From Candidatus Cloacimonadota bacterium (GTDB lineage Bacteria; Cloacimonadota; Cloacimonadia; Cloacimonadales; Cloacimonadaceae): a stretch of 64,000 nt of DNA. Location of the stretch: contig JAJBAV010000003.1 in NCBI GenBank assembly GCA_020532085.1, forward strand, positions 1 to 64,000, in the 5' to 3' direction. Positions 17,203-26,891 of this stretch are shown piece by piece (the first letter of the stretch is position 1; every line of letters starts with the position of its first letter). The notes under the pieces were generated by a model. The model ran no database searches and was not told where the DNA came from. It saw only the letters and a program-made list of their open reading frames with translations. A program made the translations under genes and the position numbers.

Positions 17203-18213
17203 ATGGACATCCTCACAGAGTTAAAGGCCAAAGCCAAACACATCGAAGGCCGGATCGTTCTGCCTGAAAGCGCCGACACCCGCACCCTGCAGGCCGCGGA
17301 CATAGTTTTGGCAGAAGGTTTGGCCGACATCATCCTGGTGGGCAAGCCGGAAGAGATCAAAGCCCGGGAGAAGATCCTGGACCTGAACCTCAGCCGCGCC
17401 ACCGTCATCGACCCGGCCAGTTTTGCCGAGATCGGCAAATTCGCCGATTTCTACTACGAAAAGCGCAAGGAAAAGGGCATCACTCGCGAGCAGGCAGCCC
17501 AGACAGTGCTGAATGAACTTTACTTCGGAGCCCTGCTGGTGAAATTCGGCCACGCCGACGGCATGGTGGCCGGCGCGGTTAACACCACGGCCGACGTCCT
17601 GCGCGCCGCCCTGCAGGTAGTGGGCGTTACCAGCGGCGTGAAAACCGTTTCCAGCTGTTTCATCATGGTGGTGAACGACTACATGCTGGAGGAACGGGTC
17701 TATCTGTTCGCGGATTGCGCCGTGGTGCCGGATCCGGACGCGGAACAGCTGGCAGATATCGCCATCAGCACGGCATCCACGCGCAGAGCCATTTTGGGCG
17801 ACGAGCCCAAAGTCGCGCTGCTGTCTTTCTCCACCCGGGGCAGCGCGCAGCACGAAAAAGTGGAAAAAGTGCAGCAAACCGTGAAAATCCTCGGCGAACG
17901 CAGGGTTGATTTCGCTTTTGACGGCGAGATGCAGCTGGACGCGGCGATCGTTCCCCACATCGCCAGGATGAAAGCCCCGGACAGCAAGGTGGCCGGACAG
18001 GCCAACACCCTTGTTTTCCCGGACCTGCAGTCCGGCAACATCGGCTACAAACTGGTGCAGCGCTTCGCCAAAGCCGAAGCCATCGGCCCCATCATCCAGG
18101 GCCTGGACGCCCCCGTTTGCGACCTTTCCCGGGGCAGTTCACGCGACGACATCGTTCACACCTGCGTGCTAGTGCTGCTGATGGCCAACCAGAACAAGAG
18201 CAAAGGAAACTGA
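17203..18213 (+). CDS. pta: phosphate acetyltransferase
   Basis: 336 residues, the short Pta form without the N-terminal regulatory domain. It interconverts acetyl-CoA and acetyl phosphate, giving ATP through acetate kinase (not in this window). Signatures are GRIVLPESADTRTLQAA, HADGMVAGAVNTTADVLRA, DCAVVPDPDAEQLADIA, LSFSTRGSA and the C-terminal GNIGYKLVQR. This fits the end of amino-acid fermentation to acetate. It is close to the phosphobutyryltransferase family, so a butyryl preference cannot be excluded. Confidence 0.92.
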   Translation: MDILTELKAKAKHIEGRIVLPESADTRTLQAADIVLAEGLADIILVGKPEEIKAREKILDLNLSRATVIDPASFAEIGKFADFYYEKRKEKGITREQAAQTVLNELYFGALLVKFGHADGMVAGAVNTTADVLRAALQVVGVTSGVKTVSSCFIMVVNDYMLEERVYLFADCAVVPDPDAEQLADIAISTASTRRAILGDEPKVALLSFSTRGSAQHEKVEKVQQTVKILGERRVDFAFDGEMQLDAAIVPHIARMKAPDSKVAGQANTLVFPDLQSGNIGYKLVQRFAKAEAIGPIIQGLDAPVCDLSRGSSRDDIVHTCVLVLLMANQNKSKGN

Positions 18214-18214
18214 A

Positions 18215-19426
18215 ATGGCGATCAAGATATCCAACCGGGTCAAACTGGTAAAACCCTCCCCCACTCTCACCCTGTCCGCCAGAGCCAAAGAGATGAAGGC
18301 CGCCGGCATCGACGTGGTCAATTTCGGCGTCGGAGAACCCGATTTCAACACGCCCGAATACATCAAAAGATCGGCCCAGGCCGCCATAGAGAACAATTTC
18401 ACCCGCTATACCGCCAACGCCGGCATCATCGAGCTTCGCCAGGCCATCTGCGCCAAGCTTCAGCGCGACAACGGCCTCAGCTACGAGCCCAAACAAGTCC
18501 TGGTCTCGCCCGGCGCCAAGGCGTCCATCCTGAACATCCTGATCGCGGTCTGTGATTCCCAGGACCAGGTGCTGATGCCAGCCCCCTATTGGGTCAGCTA
18601 CCCCTACCAGGCCATGCTGGCCAACGCCGAACCGGTGATAGTCCCCACCTTTGAGCAAGATTCTTACAAACTCACCGCTGCTTCCCTGGAACAAGCCGTC
18701 GCGGCCAATCCCTGCGCCAAAGCGCTGCTGCTGAACAGCCCCAATAACCCCACCGGAGCCGTTTACACCCGGCAGGAGCTGGAAGCCATCGCCGCCATCT
18801 GCGTGGATAAGGACATCCTGGTGGTTTCGGACGAGATCTACGAACGCCTGGTTTACGACGGCATCAAGCACGTTTCCATCGCCTCCCTGAACGAGGAGAT
18901 CAAAGCCCGCACCGTGGTGATCAACGGTGTTTCGAAAGCCTATGCCATGACTGGCTGGAGGCTTGGCTACGCCGCGGGCCCGGCCCACATCATCGCCGCC
19001 GCCGCCAGGGTTCAGGAACACGCCACTTCCTGCGTGAACTCCATCACCCAGAAGGCCTGCGTGACCGCCCTGGCCGAAGAGGACGACTCCATCGAAAAGA
19101 TGCGCGCGGAATTTGAAAAACGCCGCGATTTTCTCTACGCCGAGCTTGGCAATCTGCCCCACGTGTCCTGTTTCAAACCACAGGGCGCGTTCTACATCAT
19201 GCCAAACATCGATTGGTACCTGAACAACAACAGCCAGGGCATCACAGATGGAGACCAGTTTTGCCAGGTCCTGCTCGAGAAGCACCACGTGGCCCTTGTG
19301 TCCGGCGCTTCCTTCGGCATTCCATCCAACGTCAGGTTTTCCTATGCCAACAGCATGGAAAACCTCCAAAAAGGCGTTACCCGCTTCGCTCAATTCCTCA
19401 GCGAACTCACACCCTTAACAACATAG
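18215..19426 (+). CDS. class I/II PLP-dependent aminotransferase (aspartate aminotransferase-like)
   Basis: 403 residues. Fold type I signatures are GVGEPDFNTPEYIKRSA, the NSPNNPTGAVY block, VVSDEIYERLVYDG and the PLP lysine in GVSKAYAMTGWRLGY; the C-terminal Arg in SNVRFSYA contacts the substrate carboxylate. The best match is the AspC-like Igamma subgroup, which transaminates aspartate and aromatic or alanine-type substrates. GGAAA lies upstream, and the start is 1 base after the pta stop. The exact donor cannot be read from sequence. Confidence 0.9.
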   Translation: MAIKISNRVKLVKPSPTLTLSARAKEMKAAGIDVVNFGVGEPDFNTPEYIKRSAQAAIENNFTRYTANAGIIELRQAICAKLQRDNGLSYEPKQVLVSPGAKASILNILIAVCDSQDQVLMPAPYWVSYPYQAMLANAEPVIVPTFEQDSYKLTAASLEQAVAANPCAKALLLNSPNNPTGAVYTRQELEAIAAICVDKDILVVSDEIYERLVYDGIKHVSIASLNEEIKARTVVINGVSKAYAMTGWRLGYAAGPAHIIAAAARVQEHATSCVNSITQKACVTALAEEDDSIEKMRAEFEKRRDFLYAELGNLPHVSCFKPQGAFYIMPNIDWYLNNNSQGITDGDQFCQVLLEKHHVALVSGASFGIPSNVRFSYANSMENLQKGVTRFAQFLSELTPLTT

Positions 19427-19437
19427 GAAAAATAATC

Positions 19438-19668
19438 ATGACCGATATGGAAGATAAATACCGGGAACGCTGGCAGGACAAGCGTAAAAAGACCTACGAC
19501 TGGAAGCGCCTGATCATCATGTTGCTGGCCACGTTCGCCGTATTCGTGGTGATGGACAAGCTAAACCAAGTAAGCGTCAAGGAAGATCCCGCGGTCGAAT
19601 ATACGGCCCCCGACACAACCCGGACCCCACAAACACAGAACCCGTCTGCTGAAGACGCCCGGCCATGA
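19438..19668 (+). CDS. small single-pass membrane protein
   Basis: 76 residues from the ATG at 19438 (TAGGAAAAA upstream). A charged N-terminal helix (DKYRERWQDKRKKTYDWK) is followed by one membrane segment (LIIMLLATFAVFVVM) and a Thr/Pro-rich tail. The tail should face the periplasm. No family is recognised. The stop overlaps the start of the PfkB kinase gene (ATGA), suggesting coupling. Confidence 0.6.
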   Translation: MTDMEDKYRERWQDKRKKTYDWKRLIIMLLATFAVFVVMDKLNQVSVKEDPAVEYTAPDTTRTPQTQNPSAEDARP

Positions 19669-20555
19669 GTTTGGTGATCGTGGGCTCGATCGCCCTGGAT
19701 ACGATCGAAACTCCGCTTGGCAAGGTGGAAGAGGCTTTGGGCGGTTCCGCCGTTTACGGCTCTCTGGCCGCTTCCTATTTTGCCCCCACCTACATTGTGG
19801 GCGTGGTGGGCGATGATTACCCCGCCCGCGGGATCGAACTGCTGCGAGCGCACAAGGTCAATCTGGACGGCCTGGAAACCAGGCCGGGAAAGACCTTCCG
19901 CTGGAGCGGGACCTACCGCCAGTGGAATCAGGCCGACACCCTGAGCACCGATCTGAACGTCTTCGCGGACTTTTCGCCCCAGCTGCCCCCCTCCTGCAGA
20001 TGCTGCCGCAGCCTCCTTCTGGCGAACATCCATCCCCAACTGCAGCTGCAGGTGCTGGACCAGATCGAAAGCTACCAATGGGTGGCCTGCGACACCATGA
20101 ACTACTGGATATCCCTGTGTCCGGAACTCCTGACCGAAGTGATCCGCAGGGTGGACATCGTCTTCATCAATGAGGACGAGATCCGCCAGTATTCAGGGCT
20201 GGACAACGTCTTTGCCGCCGGACGCCAGCTGCTGGGCATGGGCGTGAAGGCCGTGGTGATCAAACGCGGCGAATACGGCAGCGTGACAGTTTTACCCGAC
20301 GACCTGTTTTTCGCGCCGGCCTGGCCGGTGGAGCAGGTGCAGGACCCCACCGGCGCCGGAGACAGCTTCGCCGGAGGTTTCATGAGCTATCTCGCCACCC
20401 AGGACCAGCTCAGCAAAAACGCCATCCGCAACGCCGTGCGGTTCGGCACCGTGCTCGCGGCCAAAAACGTTTCCGCCTTCAGCGTGGACGGCCTGGTCAA
20501 CCTGGAATTCTCGGAATTGCAGCATAAAGTGCACCAGCTGCGCAACTGGGCCTGA
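19665..20555 (+). CDS. PfkB family sugar/nucleoside kinase
   Basis: 296 residues. The ATP-site motif DPTGAGDSFAGGF with its catalytic Asp is clear, and the N-terminal half has EEALGGSAVYGSLAASYF and VGVVGDDYPARGIELL as in ribokinase-like proteins. It phosphorylates a sugar or nucleoside hydroxyl; the substrate is not evident. A cysteine-rich CRCC segment at ~110 is unusual for the family. It precedes purM, so a nucleoside substrate is possible but not shown. Confidence 0.85.
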   Translation: MSLVIVGSIALDTIETPLGKVEEALGGSAVYGSLAASYFAPTYIVGVVGDDYPARGIELLRAHKVNLDGLETRPGKTFRWSGTYRQWNQADTLSTDLNVFADFSPQLPPSCRCCRSLLLANIHPQLQLQVLDQIESYQWVACDTMNYWISLCPELLTEVIRRVDIVFINEDEIRQYSGLDNVFAAGRQLLGMGVKAVVIKRGEYGSVTVLPDDLFFAPAWPVEQVQDPTGAGDSFAGGFMSYLATQDQLSKNAIRNAVRFGTVLAAKNVSAFSVDGLVNLEFSELQHKVHQLRNWA

Positions 20556-20571
20556 GCCCCGCGGACCAGCA

Positions 20572-21606
20572 ATGACGCAAGATACTTTGGACTACCGTGG
20601 TTCGGGGGTGGACGTCGAAGCCGGAGAACGCGCCGTGGATGCCATCCGCGCGGTGGTGAAAAGCACCTACAACGCCAATGTGCTCAGCGAACTGGGCAGT
20701 TTCGGCGGCTTGTTCCGCTTTCCGCAAAACCAGTACAACGAGCCCATCCTGGTCTCCAGCACCGACGGCGTGGGCACCAAACTCCGCGTGGCGATCAAGG
20801 CCCGGCGCTTCGACAGCATCGGCCAGGACCTGGTGAACCATTGCGTAAACGACATTCTTGTCCAGGGCGCCCTGCCCCTGTTTTTTCTCGATTACATCGG
20901 CCTCGGCAAGCTCGAAGCGGCCATGGTGACCCAGATCATCTCCGGCATGGCCAAAGCCTGTTCCGAAAACGGCTGCGCCCTCATCGGCGGCGAGATGGCC
21001 GAAATGCCCGGCATCTACCAAAGCGGCGATTTCGACCTGGTGGGCACAATTGTGGGCGTAGTGGACAAAGAGCATCTGCTGCCGGCCGCCAGGATCCAAA
21101 AGGGCGATATCCTGATCGGGATCCCCAGCAGCGGCCTGCACACCAACGGCTATTCCCTGGCCCGCAGGATCGTGTTCGACCGCCTTGGCCTGGACATAAC
21201 CGACAGGGTTCCCGAACTGGACGCCACTGTCGAGGACCTGCTGCTCAGCGTGCACCGCAGCTATCTTCCTCTGCTGAAGCCACTCTTACGCGATGAGCGC
21301 CTGCATGGCCTGGCCCACATCACCGGCGGCGGCATTCCTGGAAACCTCAAACGGATCATCCCGGAAGGCCTCTGCGCCTTTGTAAGCTACGCCGAACGCG
21401 AGATCCCGCCCCTCTTCAACTGGCTGCAAAACGCGGGCGGACTGAGCCGCGAGACCATGCTGGAAAGCTTCAATCTGGGCATCGGCATGATCGCCGTGAT
21501 CGATCCTGCCTTTAGCTCAGAATTCATAACTGCCACCTCAGCCCTGGTGATCGGCGAGATCGACGAAACCCGCGTTCCGGGCACAAAAGTTCAGATCATC
21601 GACTGA
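20572..21606 (+). CDS. purM: phosphoribosylformylglycinamidine cyclo-ligase
   Basis: 344 residues. PurM makes aminoimidazole ribonucleotide in purine synthesis using ATP. Family blocks are present: YRGSGVDVEAGERAVDAI, SSTDGVGTKLRVA, HCVNDILVQGALPLFFLDY, ALIGGEMAEMPGIY, GIPSSGLHTNGYSLAR and HITGGGIPGNLKRI. No other purine gene is adjacent. It ends the plus-strand run and is followed by a 471-base gap with a repeat. Confidence 0.95.
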   Translation: MTQDTLDYRGSGVDVEAGERAVDAIRAVVKSTYNANVLSELGSFGGLFRFPQNQYNEPILVSSTDGVGTKLRVAIKARRFDSIGQDLVNHCVNDILVQGALPLFFLDYIGLGKLEAAMVTQIISGMAKACSENGCALIGGEMAEMPGIYQSGDFDLVGTIVGVVDKEHLLPAARIQKGDILIGIPSSGLHTNGYSLARRIVFDRLGLDITDRVPELDATVEDLLLSVHRSYLPLLKPLLRDERLHGLAHITGGGIPGNLKRIIPEGLCAFVSYAEREIPPLFNWLQNAGGLSRETMLESFNLGIGMIAVIDPAFSSEFITATSALVIGEIDETRVPGTKVQIID

Positions 21607-21696
21607 CCCGCCTGTCTTTCACCCTCTGAATCCTTTCTGTGAGAGGTTTTGGACCGTTCTGTTCAGCATGTCCCTCCCTAAACCTCAGCCTGCTCA

Positions 21697-21788
21697 CCCC
21701 TCCTTCGCCTCCCGCCTAGTTCCCCCTGAACAAGCGGGAAGTCAGCGGGAGGCGGAGGGGAGGCGGACCGGAGAGGACTTGGGGCCAG
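21697..21788. repeat. dispersed inverted repeat, copy 1
   Basis: CGCCTCCCGC at 21706-21715 pairs with GCGGGAGGCG at 21745-21754, followed by GGAGAGGACTTGGGGCCAG. It is related to copies at 47527, 53645 and 60325 and forms a G/C-rich hairpin in the gap between purM and the TonB-dependent receptor gene. Confidence 0.65.
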
Positions 21789-21953
21789 TCCTCAGCGATG
21801 GCAGGGATAAAACCGCCCCAACCCTTTGCTGCAAAGCCTTAGGCCGGTCAGATAAAATCCATGGAGAGACATAATGGAATCCCGCCAGACCCGGGCCTTC
21901 GGCCTGATGTGAGGAGAAAAACAGCCAGGCGTGAACATTTCGCGAAAAAATGC

Positions 21954-21982
21954 TTGACGATTTTGGGAGAGCCAGATAATCG
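21954..21982 (+). promoter_or_regulatory. putative promoter of the TonB-dependent receptor locus
   Basis: TTGACG at 21954-21959 is followed after 15-17 bases by GATAATCG (21975-21982). The CGCATCC just after it resembles the GCATCC that follows the -10 of the riboswitch promoter at 1739. The receptor ATG is 95 bases downstream. Nothing else was recognised in the rest of the 21607-22077 gap beyond repeat copy 1. Confidence 0.35.
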
Positions 21983-22077
21983 CATCCTACGTGGAAATAT
22001 TGTCTCCTTAAAGGCCGTATTTCTTTTCAGACCGTGATTTAAGAGTAATAAAGCCATACAAGAAGGGAGGTTTTTCG

Positions 22078-25000
22078 ATGCGAAAAACTGCATTGATCCT
22101 GCTGATACTGCTAATCGGTTGCGCCACTTTTTTGGAAGCAGCCACAACCGGACGCCTCGCGATTCGCGTGCGAGACAACGGAGGTAAACCACTTGAATTC
22201 GTGAACATTGTTGTCATGAAAGGGAACCAACGGATCACCGGTGGTCAGACCGACGCCAAGGGAAGCAAGATTCTCATCAACATCCCGCCCGGGATGTACA
22301 CCGTGAAAGTTTCTCTGCTTGGCTACGACTCCATCACCTACAACGATGTTCGCATCCAGGTTGACCAGACTGCCAGTCTGTCGCCTGTGATGAAAAAAGC
22401 CGGCGTGAAAATTGCCACCGTGACGGTTACCGTGCCACAGGACAAGGTGGGTAAAGACCGTACCTCGTCTGAACGCCAGATCGAAATGGACCGCATGGGC
22501 GATGTTTCCGTGGGTGACGTGGCCGGGATCGTGGCTTTGCAGGCTGGTGTTTCCAACATCGGCGGCGAGCTGCACATCCGCGGCGGACGCGCCAACGAGA
22601 TCAACTTCACCGTGGACGGCATGTCGGTTTCCGACCCCGTGGACGGCGGCAGCGCCCTGCAGGTGGATACCGACGCCATCAGCGACATGAAAGTGATGAC
22701 CGGCGGTTTCCCTGCTGAATACGGCAACGCCCAGTCCGGCGTGATCAACATCGTCACCAAGGACGGCGATCCTTTCTATTCCGGAAAGATCGAATACAAC
22801 ACGGATCATCTCATCACCTCCGGCAGGAATTCAGACGTGGTCAAATTCGCCTTTGGAGGCCCCATCTGGCCTCTGGGCACGGAAGACCTGCGCGAACGCC
22901 TCACCTTCTACATCAACGGCGGCGGTGAATGGCAGGACGGCCGTTTGAAAGACTATTACATCGCGGACCCGATGAGCGATTACATGTTCAGCAACCGGCA
23001 GCTGCTGGAATACGAATATCCGCTCAACGATCCCTATGCCGACAGGAACAGCATTCTGGGCATCGACACCGGCAACCGCAATTACAATGCCTACAACGTG
23101 AACCTGAAAACCAAGTATGTGCTCAACGCCACCCAGCGCATCACTTTGGCCGCCCGCGGCGACCGCTCTTTGGATTATCCCTTTTCCTGGGACAGCCGCT
23201 ACGCGCTGGACAACTATGCCGTGAGCGAAACCGAACAGAGGCAGTACATCGCCACCTACGACCACGTGTTCAATTCCAGCATGAACCTCAAGGTGAAAGG
23301 CAGTTATTACCAAAAAGACAGCAACACTGGACCCCGCGGGATCGACCGCGGCAACTACCTCTACATGTATCAGGGCCTGGATCCCGAAAATCCCGGCGAA
23401 GACTACGTGGACAACGTGCTGCTGGGCAACCAGGGCTGGAACAGCGTGGACCATAACTCCGACGGCGTGTACAGCCCGGACTACAACGGCGACGGCATCA
23501 GCGACGCCGACTATCTGGACTCCTCCTTCTGGACCTACCGCATTGCCAGCGTGGAAGACCCGCGCGTGATCACAGGCTTCGCGCCTCCCGGCTCCATCTA
23601 CCAGTTCTTCCAAAATGACCTCACCAGTTCCGTCAACGCCCGTGCCGATTTCGAATGGCAGGTGAACGACACCCATCTGGCCAAGACAGGTTTGGAAGTG
23701 ATCAAGCACTCGATCAAGAAAGACCAGCTGCAGAATTTCCTGAACATCTATGAAGATCGTTTCCAGGCCAGCCTGAAGCGCAAATGGGACGATATGGCCA
23801 ATTTCGTGCCCGTGTTTGATTCCCTGGGTAACGTTACCAACGTGCCGGACGAGCTTTATTCGATTTACGCGACCGATGAAGGGGCCCTGATCCCCATCTA
23901 CAATCCCGAAGACTATTTCAAAGCCGCTCAGGAAGCCTCCGGCAAGCGAGACGGCTATCAAGCCGATCCCTGGCAGGTGGCCTATTACATTCAGGACAAG
24001 ATGGAATGGGAAGGCATGATCGTGAATGCCGGCCTGCGTTTTGACCTCTGGTACCTGGGCAACAAATACAAGGTGCTGCAAGACGACGCCAGCTACCGCG
24101 AGGTTGAGTTCGACAAAGACGAACGCTGGCAGCTGATGCTGTCCCCGCGCCTGGGCGTTTCGCACCCCATCACGGACCGCGACGTGCTGCGCTTTGCCTA
24201 CAACTATCAGAACCAATTGCCTCAGATGCAATACATCTTCACCTCCAAGACTCCCGCCGACGCCAACGTTTCCGACCAGACCATCACGGTTGGCAACACC
24301 GAGCTGGAGCCGCAGATCACCGTGACCTACGAAGTGGGCCTTTCCCACCAGCTTTCCGACGACTACGTGGTGGACATGACCGCCTACTATAAAAACCTCT
24401 ACAACTACGTGAGCACGATGAAAGTCACCAAGCCCGGTGAAGAGCAGATCTTCTGGTATCAGTTCATTTCCGAGGACTACGGTTCCGCCCGCGGGATCGA
24501 CATCCAGCTGGAAAAACTGATGTCCAACTTCAACAACTGGTCGGTTGCCTACTCTCTGGCCTGGGCGCAGGGGAACAACTCCTCCACCGTGATCCAGGAC
24601 GAAGCCACCAATCTGCGTGAATTTCCGCTGGACTGGGACGTGCGCCATAACCTGAGCCTGAACTACACTTTCAGGATCGGCCGCGGCGAGGAATTTTTCG
24701 TTCCCTTCACGGACTACATCCTGCCCCTGGACGACCTGAGCGCAAACATCAACTGGAGCTTTGCCTCCGGCGCGCCCTACACGCCGCAAAGCATGGAAGG
24801 AAACAGTCTGCTGGACACCAACAGCGCCCGCAAGAAATTCACCCATCAGGCCAACCTGCGCCTTACCAAAGGCATCACCCTGTCCCAGAAAATGAACATC
24901 CGCCTCTTCATGGACGTGGAAAACCTCTTCGGCACCAGAAACGTGTACACCGTGTATCCCAAAACCGGAAGTGAACTTTACAACGGCGAGGACATTTCCG

Positions 25001-25119
25001 ACTCCAACACCGGCTACACCTACCCCGAAGTGCAATATGTTTACGACAAGTACATCCAAAACCCCGGTTTTTGGAGCAACTATCGCGGCATCACCTTTGG
25101 TGTGTCGTTCAACTTTTAG
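22078..25119 (+). CDS. TonB-dependent outer-membrane receptor
   Basis: 1013 residues, start ATG with AGGGAGG upstream. After the signal peptide (~1-22) comes a carboxypeptidase-regulatory-like domain (~24-105, with RLAIRVRDNGGKPLEFVNIV and GMYTVKVSLLGYDS). A plug domain follows (~115-235, GELHIRGGRANEINFTVDG and GGFPAEYGNAQSGVINIVTK), then a 22-strand-type barrel ending in Phe (GVSFNF). This is the architecture of FCB-group receptors for oligomeric or chelated nutrients. The substrate is unknown. It heads a run with its own ExbB, ExbD x2 and TonB, which together would energise it. Confidence 0.93.
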   Translation: MRKTALILLILLIGCATFLEAATTGRLAIRVRDNGGKPLEFVNIVVMKGNQRITGGQTDAKGSKILINIPPGMYTVKVSLLGYDSITYNDVRIQVDQTASLSPVMKKAGVKIATVTVTVPQDKVGKDRTSSERQIEMDRMGDVSVGDVAGIVALQAGVSNIGGELHIRGGRANEINFTVDGMSVSDPVDGGSALQVDTDAISDMKVMTGGFPAEYGNAQSGVINIVTKDGDPFYSGKIEYNTDHLITSGRNSDVVKFAFGGPIWPLGTEDLRERLTFYINGGGEWQDGRLKDYYIADPMSDYMFSNRQLLEYEYPLNDPYADRNSILGIDTGNRNYNAYNVNLKTKYVLNATQRITLAARGDRSLDYPFSWDSRYALDNYAVSETEQRQYIATYDHVFNSSMNLKVKGSYYQKDSNTGPRGIDRGNYLYMYQGLDPENPGEDYVDNVLLGNQGWNSVDHNSDGVYSPDYNGDGISDADYLDSSFWTYRIASVEDPRVITGFAPPGSIYQFFQNDLTSSVNARADFEWQVNDTHLAKTGLEVIKHSIKKDQLQNFLNIYEDRFQASLKRKWDDMANFVPVFDSLGNVTNVPDELYSIYATDEGALIPIYNPEDYFKAAQEASGKRDGYQADPWQVAYYIQDKMEWEGMIVNAGLRFDLWYLGNKYKVLQDDASYREVEFDKDERWQLMLSPRLGVSHPITDRDVLRFAYNYQNQLPQMQYIFTSKTPADANVSDQTITVGNTELEPQITVTYEVGLSHQLSDDYVVDMTAYYKNLYNYVSTMKVTKPGEEQIFWYQFISEDYGSARGIDIQLEKLMSNFNNWSVAYSLAWAQGNNSSTVIQDEATNLREFPLDWDVRHNLSLNYTFRIGRGEEFFVPFTDYILPLDDLSANINWSFASGAPYTPQSMEGNSLLDTNSARKKFTHQANLRLTKGITLSQKMNIRLFMDVENLFGTRNVYTVYPKTGSELYNGEDISDSNTGYTYPEVQYVYDKYIQNPGFWSNYRGITFGVSFNF

Positions 25120-25142
25120 TAATCCCCTGGAGGAAAGATAAC

Positions 25143-25958
25143 ATGAGAAAGAGCTTCTCTAAAGTATTACCGCTGATCGTGCTGATGAGCATGCTGCTCG
25201 TTGGCTTGGCCTACGCGCAAACAGATACAACAGCCGCCGCGACCACCGATACCAGCATAGCCGCAGCGGTCACTGAACCTGCAGCCGAAACCGCCCCGGT
25301 CGAAGAGAAATCCTCCGGCCTCAAAGGCGTTGCCGAATTCCTGTTCGGCCGCTCCCTGGTGAAGCAGTTTCTGGACGGCGGCTGGGCCATGTGGCCGATC
25401 CTGTTCGTGTTCATCTATGGCCTGGCCTACGCCATCTGGAAATTCATCTCCCTGATGTATGCCAAGATCAACCTCAACGACTTCCTGAACAAGATCCTGC
25501 CCCTCATTAAGGATAAAAAGATCAAAGAAGCCACCGAACTTGCCAAGAAGACCCGCGGCCCAGTGGCGGCAGTGGTCTATGCCGGTTTGCTCAAGGCTGA
25601 CCGGGGCGTGGACGCCGTGGAAAAAAGCATGGAAAACGCGGCCATGATCGAGATGTCCTACCTTGAAAAAGGTTTTGTGGAAATGACCTCGACCATCACT
25701 CTCGCCCCCATGTTGGGATTTTTGGGTACGGTTGCCGGTATGGTGGTCGCTTTCGACGCCATCGCCAAAGCCCGTTCTGTGGATGCCACGATCGTGGCGG
25801 AAGGTATCAAGATCGCCCTCATCACCACTCAGTATGGTTTGATCGCAGCCATCCCGATCCAGTTGTTGTACAATATCTTTACCACCATGGTGGACGGCTT
25901 GGTCATCGACATGCAAAGAGCCTCAGAGAAGGTCACAGAAGCCCTCATCGAGTCTTGA
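25143..25958 (+). CDS. exbB: ExbB/TolQ/MotA-type proton channel protein
   Basis: 271 residues from the ATG at 25143 (GGAGG upstream); an in-frame start further 5' lies inside the receptor gene. An N-terminal hydrophobic segment ending AYAQ looks like a signal peptide, then an Ala/Thr-rich linker. Membrane segments lie at ~83-104, ~186-205 and ~229-250, the last two with the channel pattern TLAPMLGFLGTVAGMV and LITTQYGLIAAIPIQ. With ExbD it converts proton flow into TonB motion. Confidence 0.9.
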   Translation: MRKSFSKVLPLIVLMSMLLVGLAYAQTDTTAAATTDTSIAAAVTEPAAETAPVEEKSSGLKGVAEFLFGRSLVKQFLDGGWAMWPILFVFIYGLAYAIWKFISLMYAKINLNDFLNKILPLIKDKKIKEATELAKKTRGPVAAVVYAGLLKADRGVDAVEKSMENAAMIEMSYLEKGFVEMTSTITLAPMLGFLGTVAGMVVAFDAIAKARSVDATIVAEGIKIALITTQYGLIAAIPIQLLYNIFTTMVDGLVIDMQRASEKVTEALIES

Positions 25959-25971
25959 TAAGGGGGGAACA

Positions 25972-26445
25972 ATGAAAGTTACCCGCAAGAGAAAGCGCAA
26001 GGCCGATATTCCGACCGCGTCCACCGGCGATATCGCTTTCCTGCTGATCGTCTTCTTCATGTCGACCACCAAGTTCGACGTCAAGGAAGGCGTAAAAGTT
26101 CAGTTGAACAAAGCCGTAACCCAGGAACAGCAGCAAACCACCCAGATCCAGCTTACGGACAAGGAAATGACCCGGCTCGAGATCATGGAAAACGGTTATC
26201 TGAAAGTTAATGAAGCAGAGCCGCGCGCCTACAATGACGACGACCTGGACAAGCTGATCCTGACCAAGATCGAAGAAAGGGAAGCGCTGAACCGCACCCT
26301 TACCGATCCCGAGCTTAAATCCACGAAGATGCTGTTTCTGGTAAAAACCAACCCTGAAGCCAAATACAGCGAGATGGTGAGGCTGGTGGACCACCTGGTC
26401 ACTTACCGTGACCGGGCCACCATATCCATCTCGACAGCGATATAG
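25972..26445 (+). CDS. exbD: ExbD/TolR family protein, first copy
   Basis: 157 residues. A basic N terminus (KRKRKADIPTASTGDIAF) leads into one membrane segment with the conserved Asp (Asp in TGDIAFLLIVFFM) that carries protons. The rest is a periplasmic domain ending with VDHLVTYRDRATISISTAI. It is paired with a second ExbD gene 10 bases downstream, as is common in Bacteroidota-type TonB clusters where two ExbD chains join one ExbB. Confidence 0.9.
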   Translation: MKVTRKRKRKADIPTASTGDIAFLLIVFFMSTTKFDVKEGVKVQLNKAVTQEQQQTTQIQLTDKEMTRLEIMENGYLKVNEAEPRAYNDDDLDKLILTKIEEREALNRTLTDPELKSTKMLFLVKTNPEAKYSEMVRLVDHLVTYRDRATISISTAI

Positions 26446-26455
26446 GAGCAAAGCA

Positions 26456-26881
26456 ATGGCCAAGATAATGACGAAAAAAAAGGCGGATGTGAACATCCCA
26501 ACCGCCTCAACCGGTGACATTGCCTTCCTGCTTTTGCTCTTCTTCATGGTTTCCACGGTCTTCGTTCAGGAGCGTGTTTTCTGGGTGCAGAGGGAACGTT
26601 TCCCGATGGCTTCTGAAAACATCGAAAGAGTCTCCCGCAACGAGTCCGCGACGATCTACATCACGCAGAAAGAAGAAATCCTGATCGACGACTTTCCCCG
26701 TTCGGTGGACGATGATTCGATCGTCGACACCATGAAGGCCAAAGCCCGGGAAATCCCCACCCTGCAGGTTTGCTTCAGAACGGACAAAGACACCCGCTAT
26801 CAGGCTGTGCGCGATGTAATGATGCGCCTGCAGGACGCGGACACGCGCAACGTGGTCTTTGAAACCCAAAGAAAGCTCTAA
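26456..26881 (+). CDS. exbD: ExbD/TolR family protein, second copy
   Basis: 141 residues from the ATG at 26456 (GGAGCAAAGCA upstream). It shares the core PTASTGDIAFLL followed by FFMVSTVF with the first ExbD but differs in the periplasmic domain, which ends DVMMRLQDADTRNVVFETQRKL. The conserved membrane Asp is present. The two ExbD proteins probably form a heteromeric stator with ExbB. TonB follows after 10 bases. Confidence 0.9.
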   Translation: MAKIMTKKKADVNIPTASTGDIAFLLLLFFMVSTVFVQERVFWVQRERFPMASENIERVSRNESATIYITQKEEILIDDFPRSVDDDSIVDTMKAKAREIPTLQVCFRTDKDTRYQAVRDVMMRLQDADTRNVVFETQRKL

Positions 26882-26891
26882 GAGGTGAGAT

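Noticed and set aside
21607-22077. tRNA or other RNA gene in the purM-receptor gap
   Set aside because: No cloverleaf-compatible segment was found; the structure present is the G/C-rich repeat hairpin.
22831-25059. 742-codon open frame on the minus strand, antisense to the TonB-dependent receptor gene
   Set aside because: It has no ribosome site or recognisable domain. Its His/Val/Gly-rich composition is the usual antisense shadow of a strongly biased gene.
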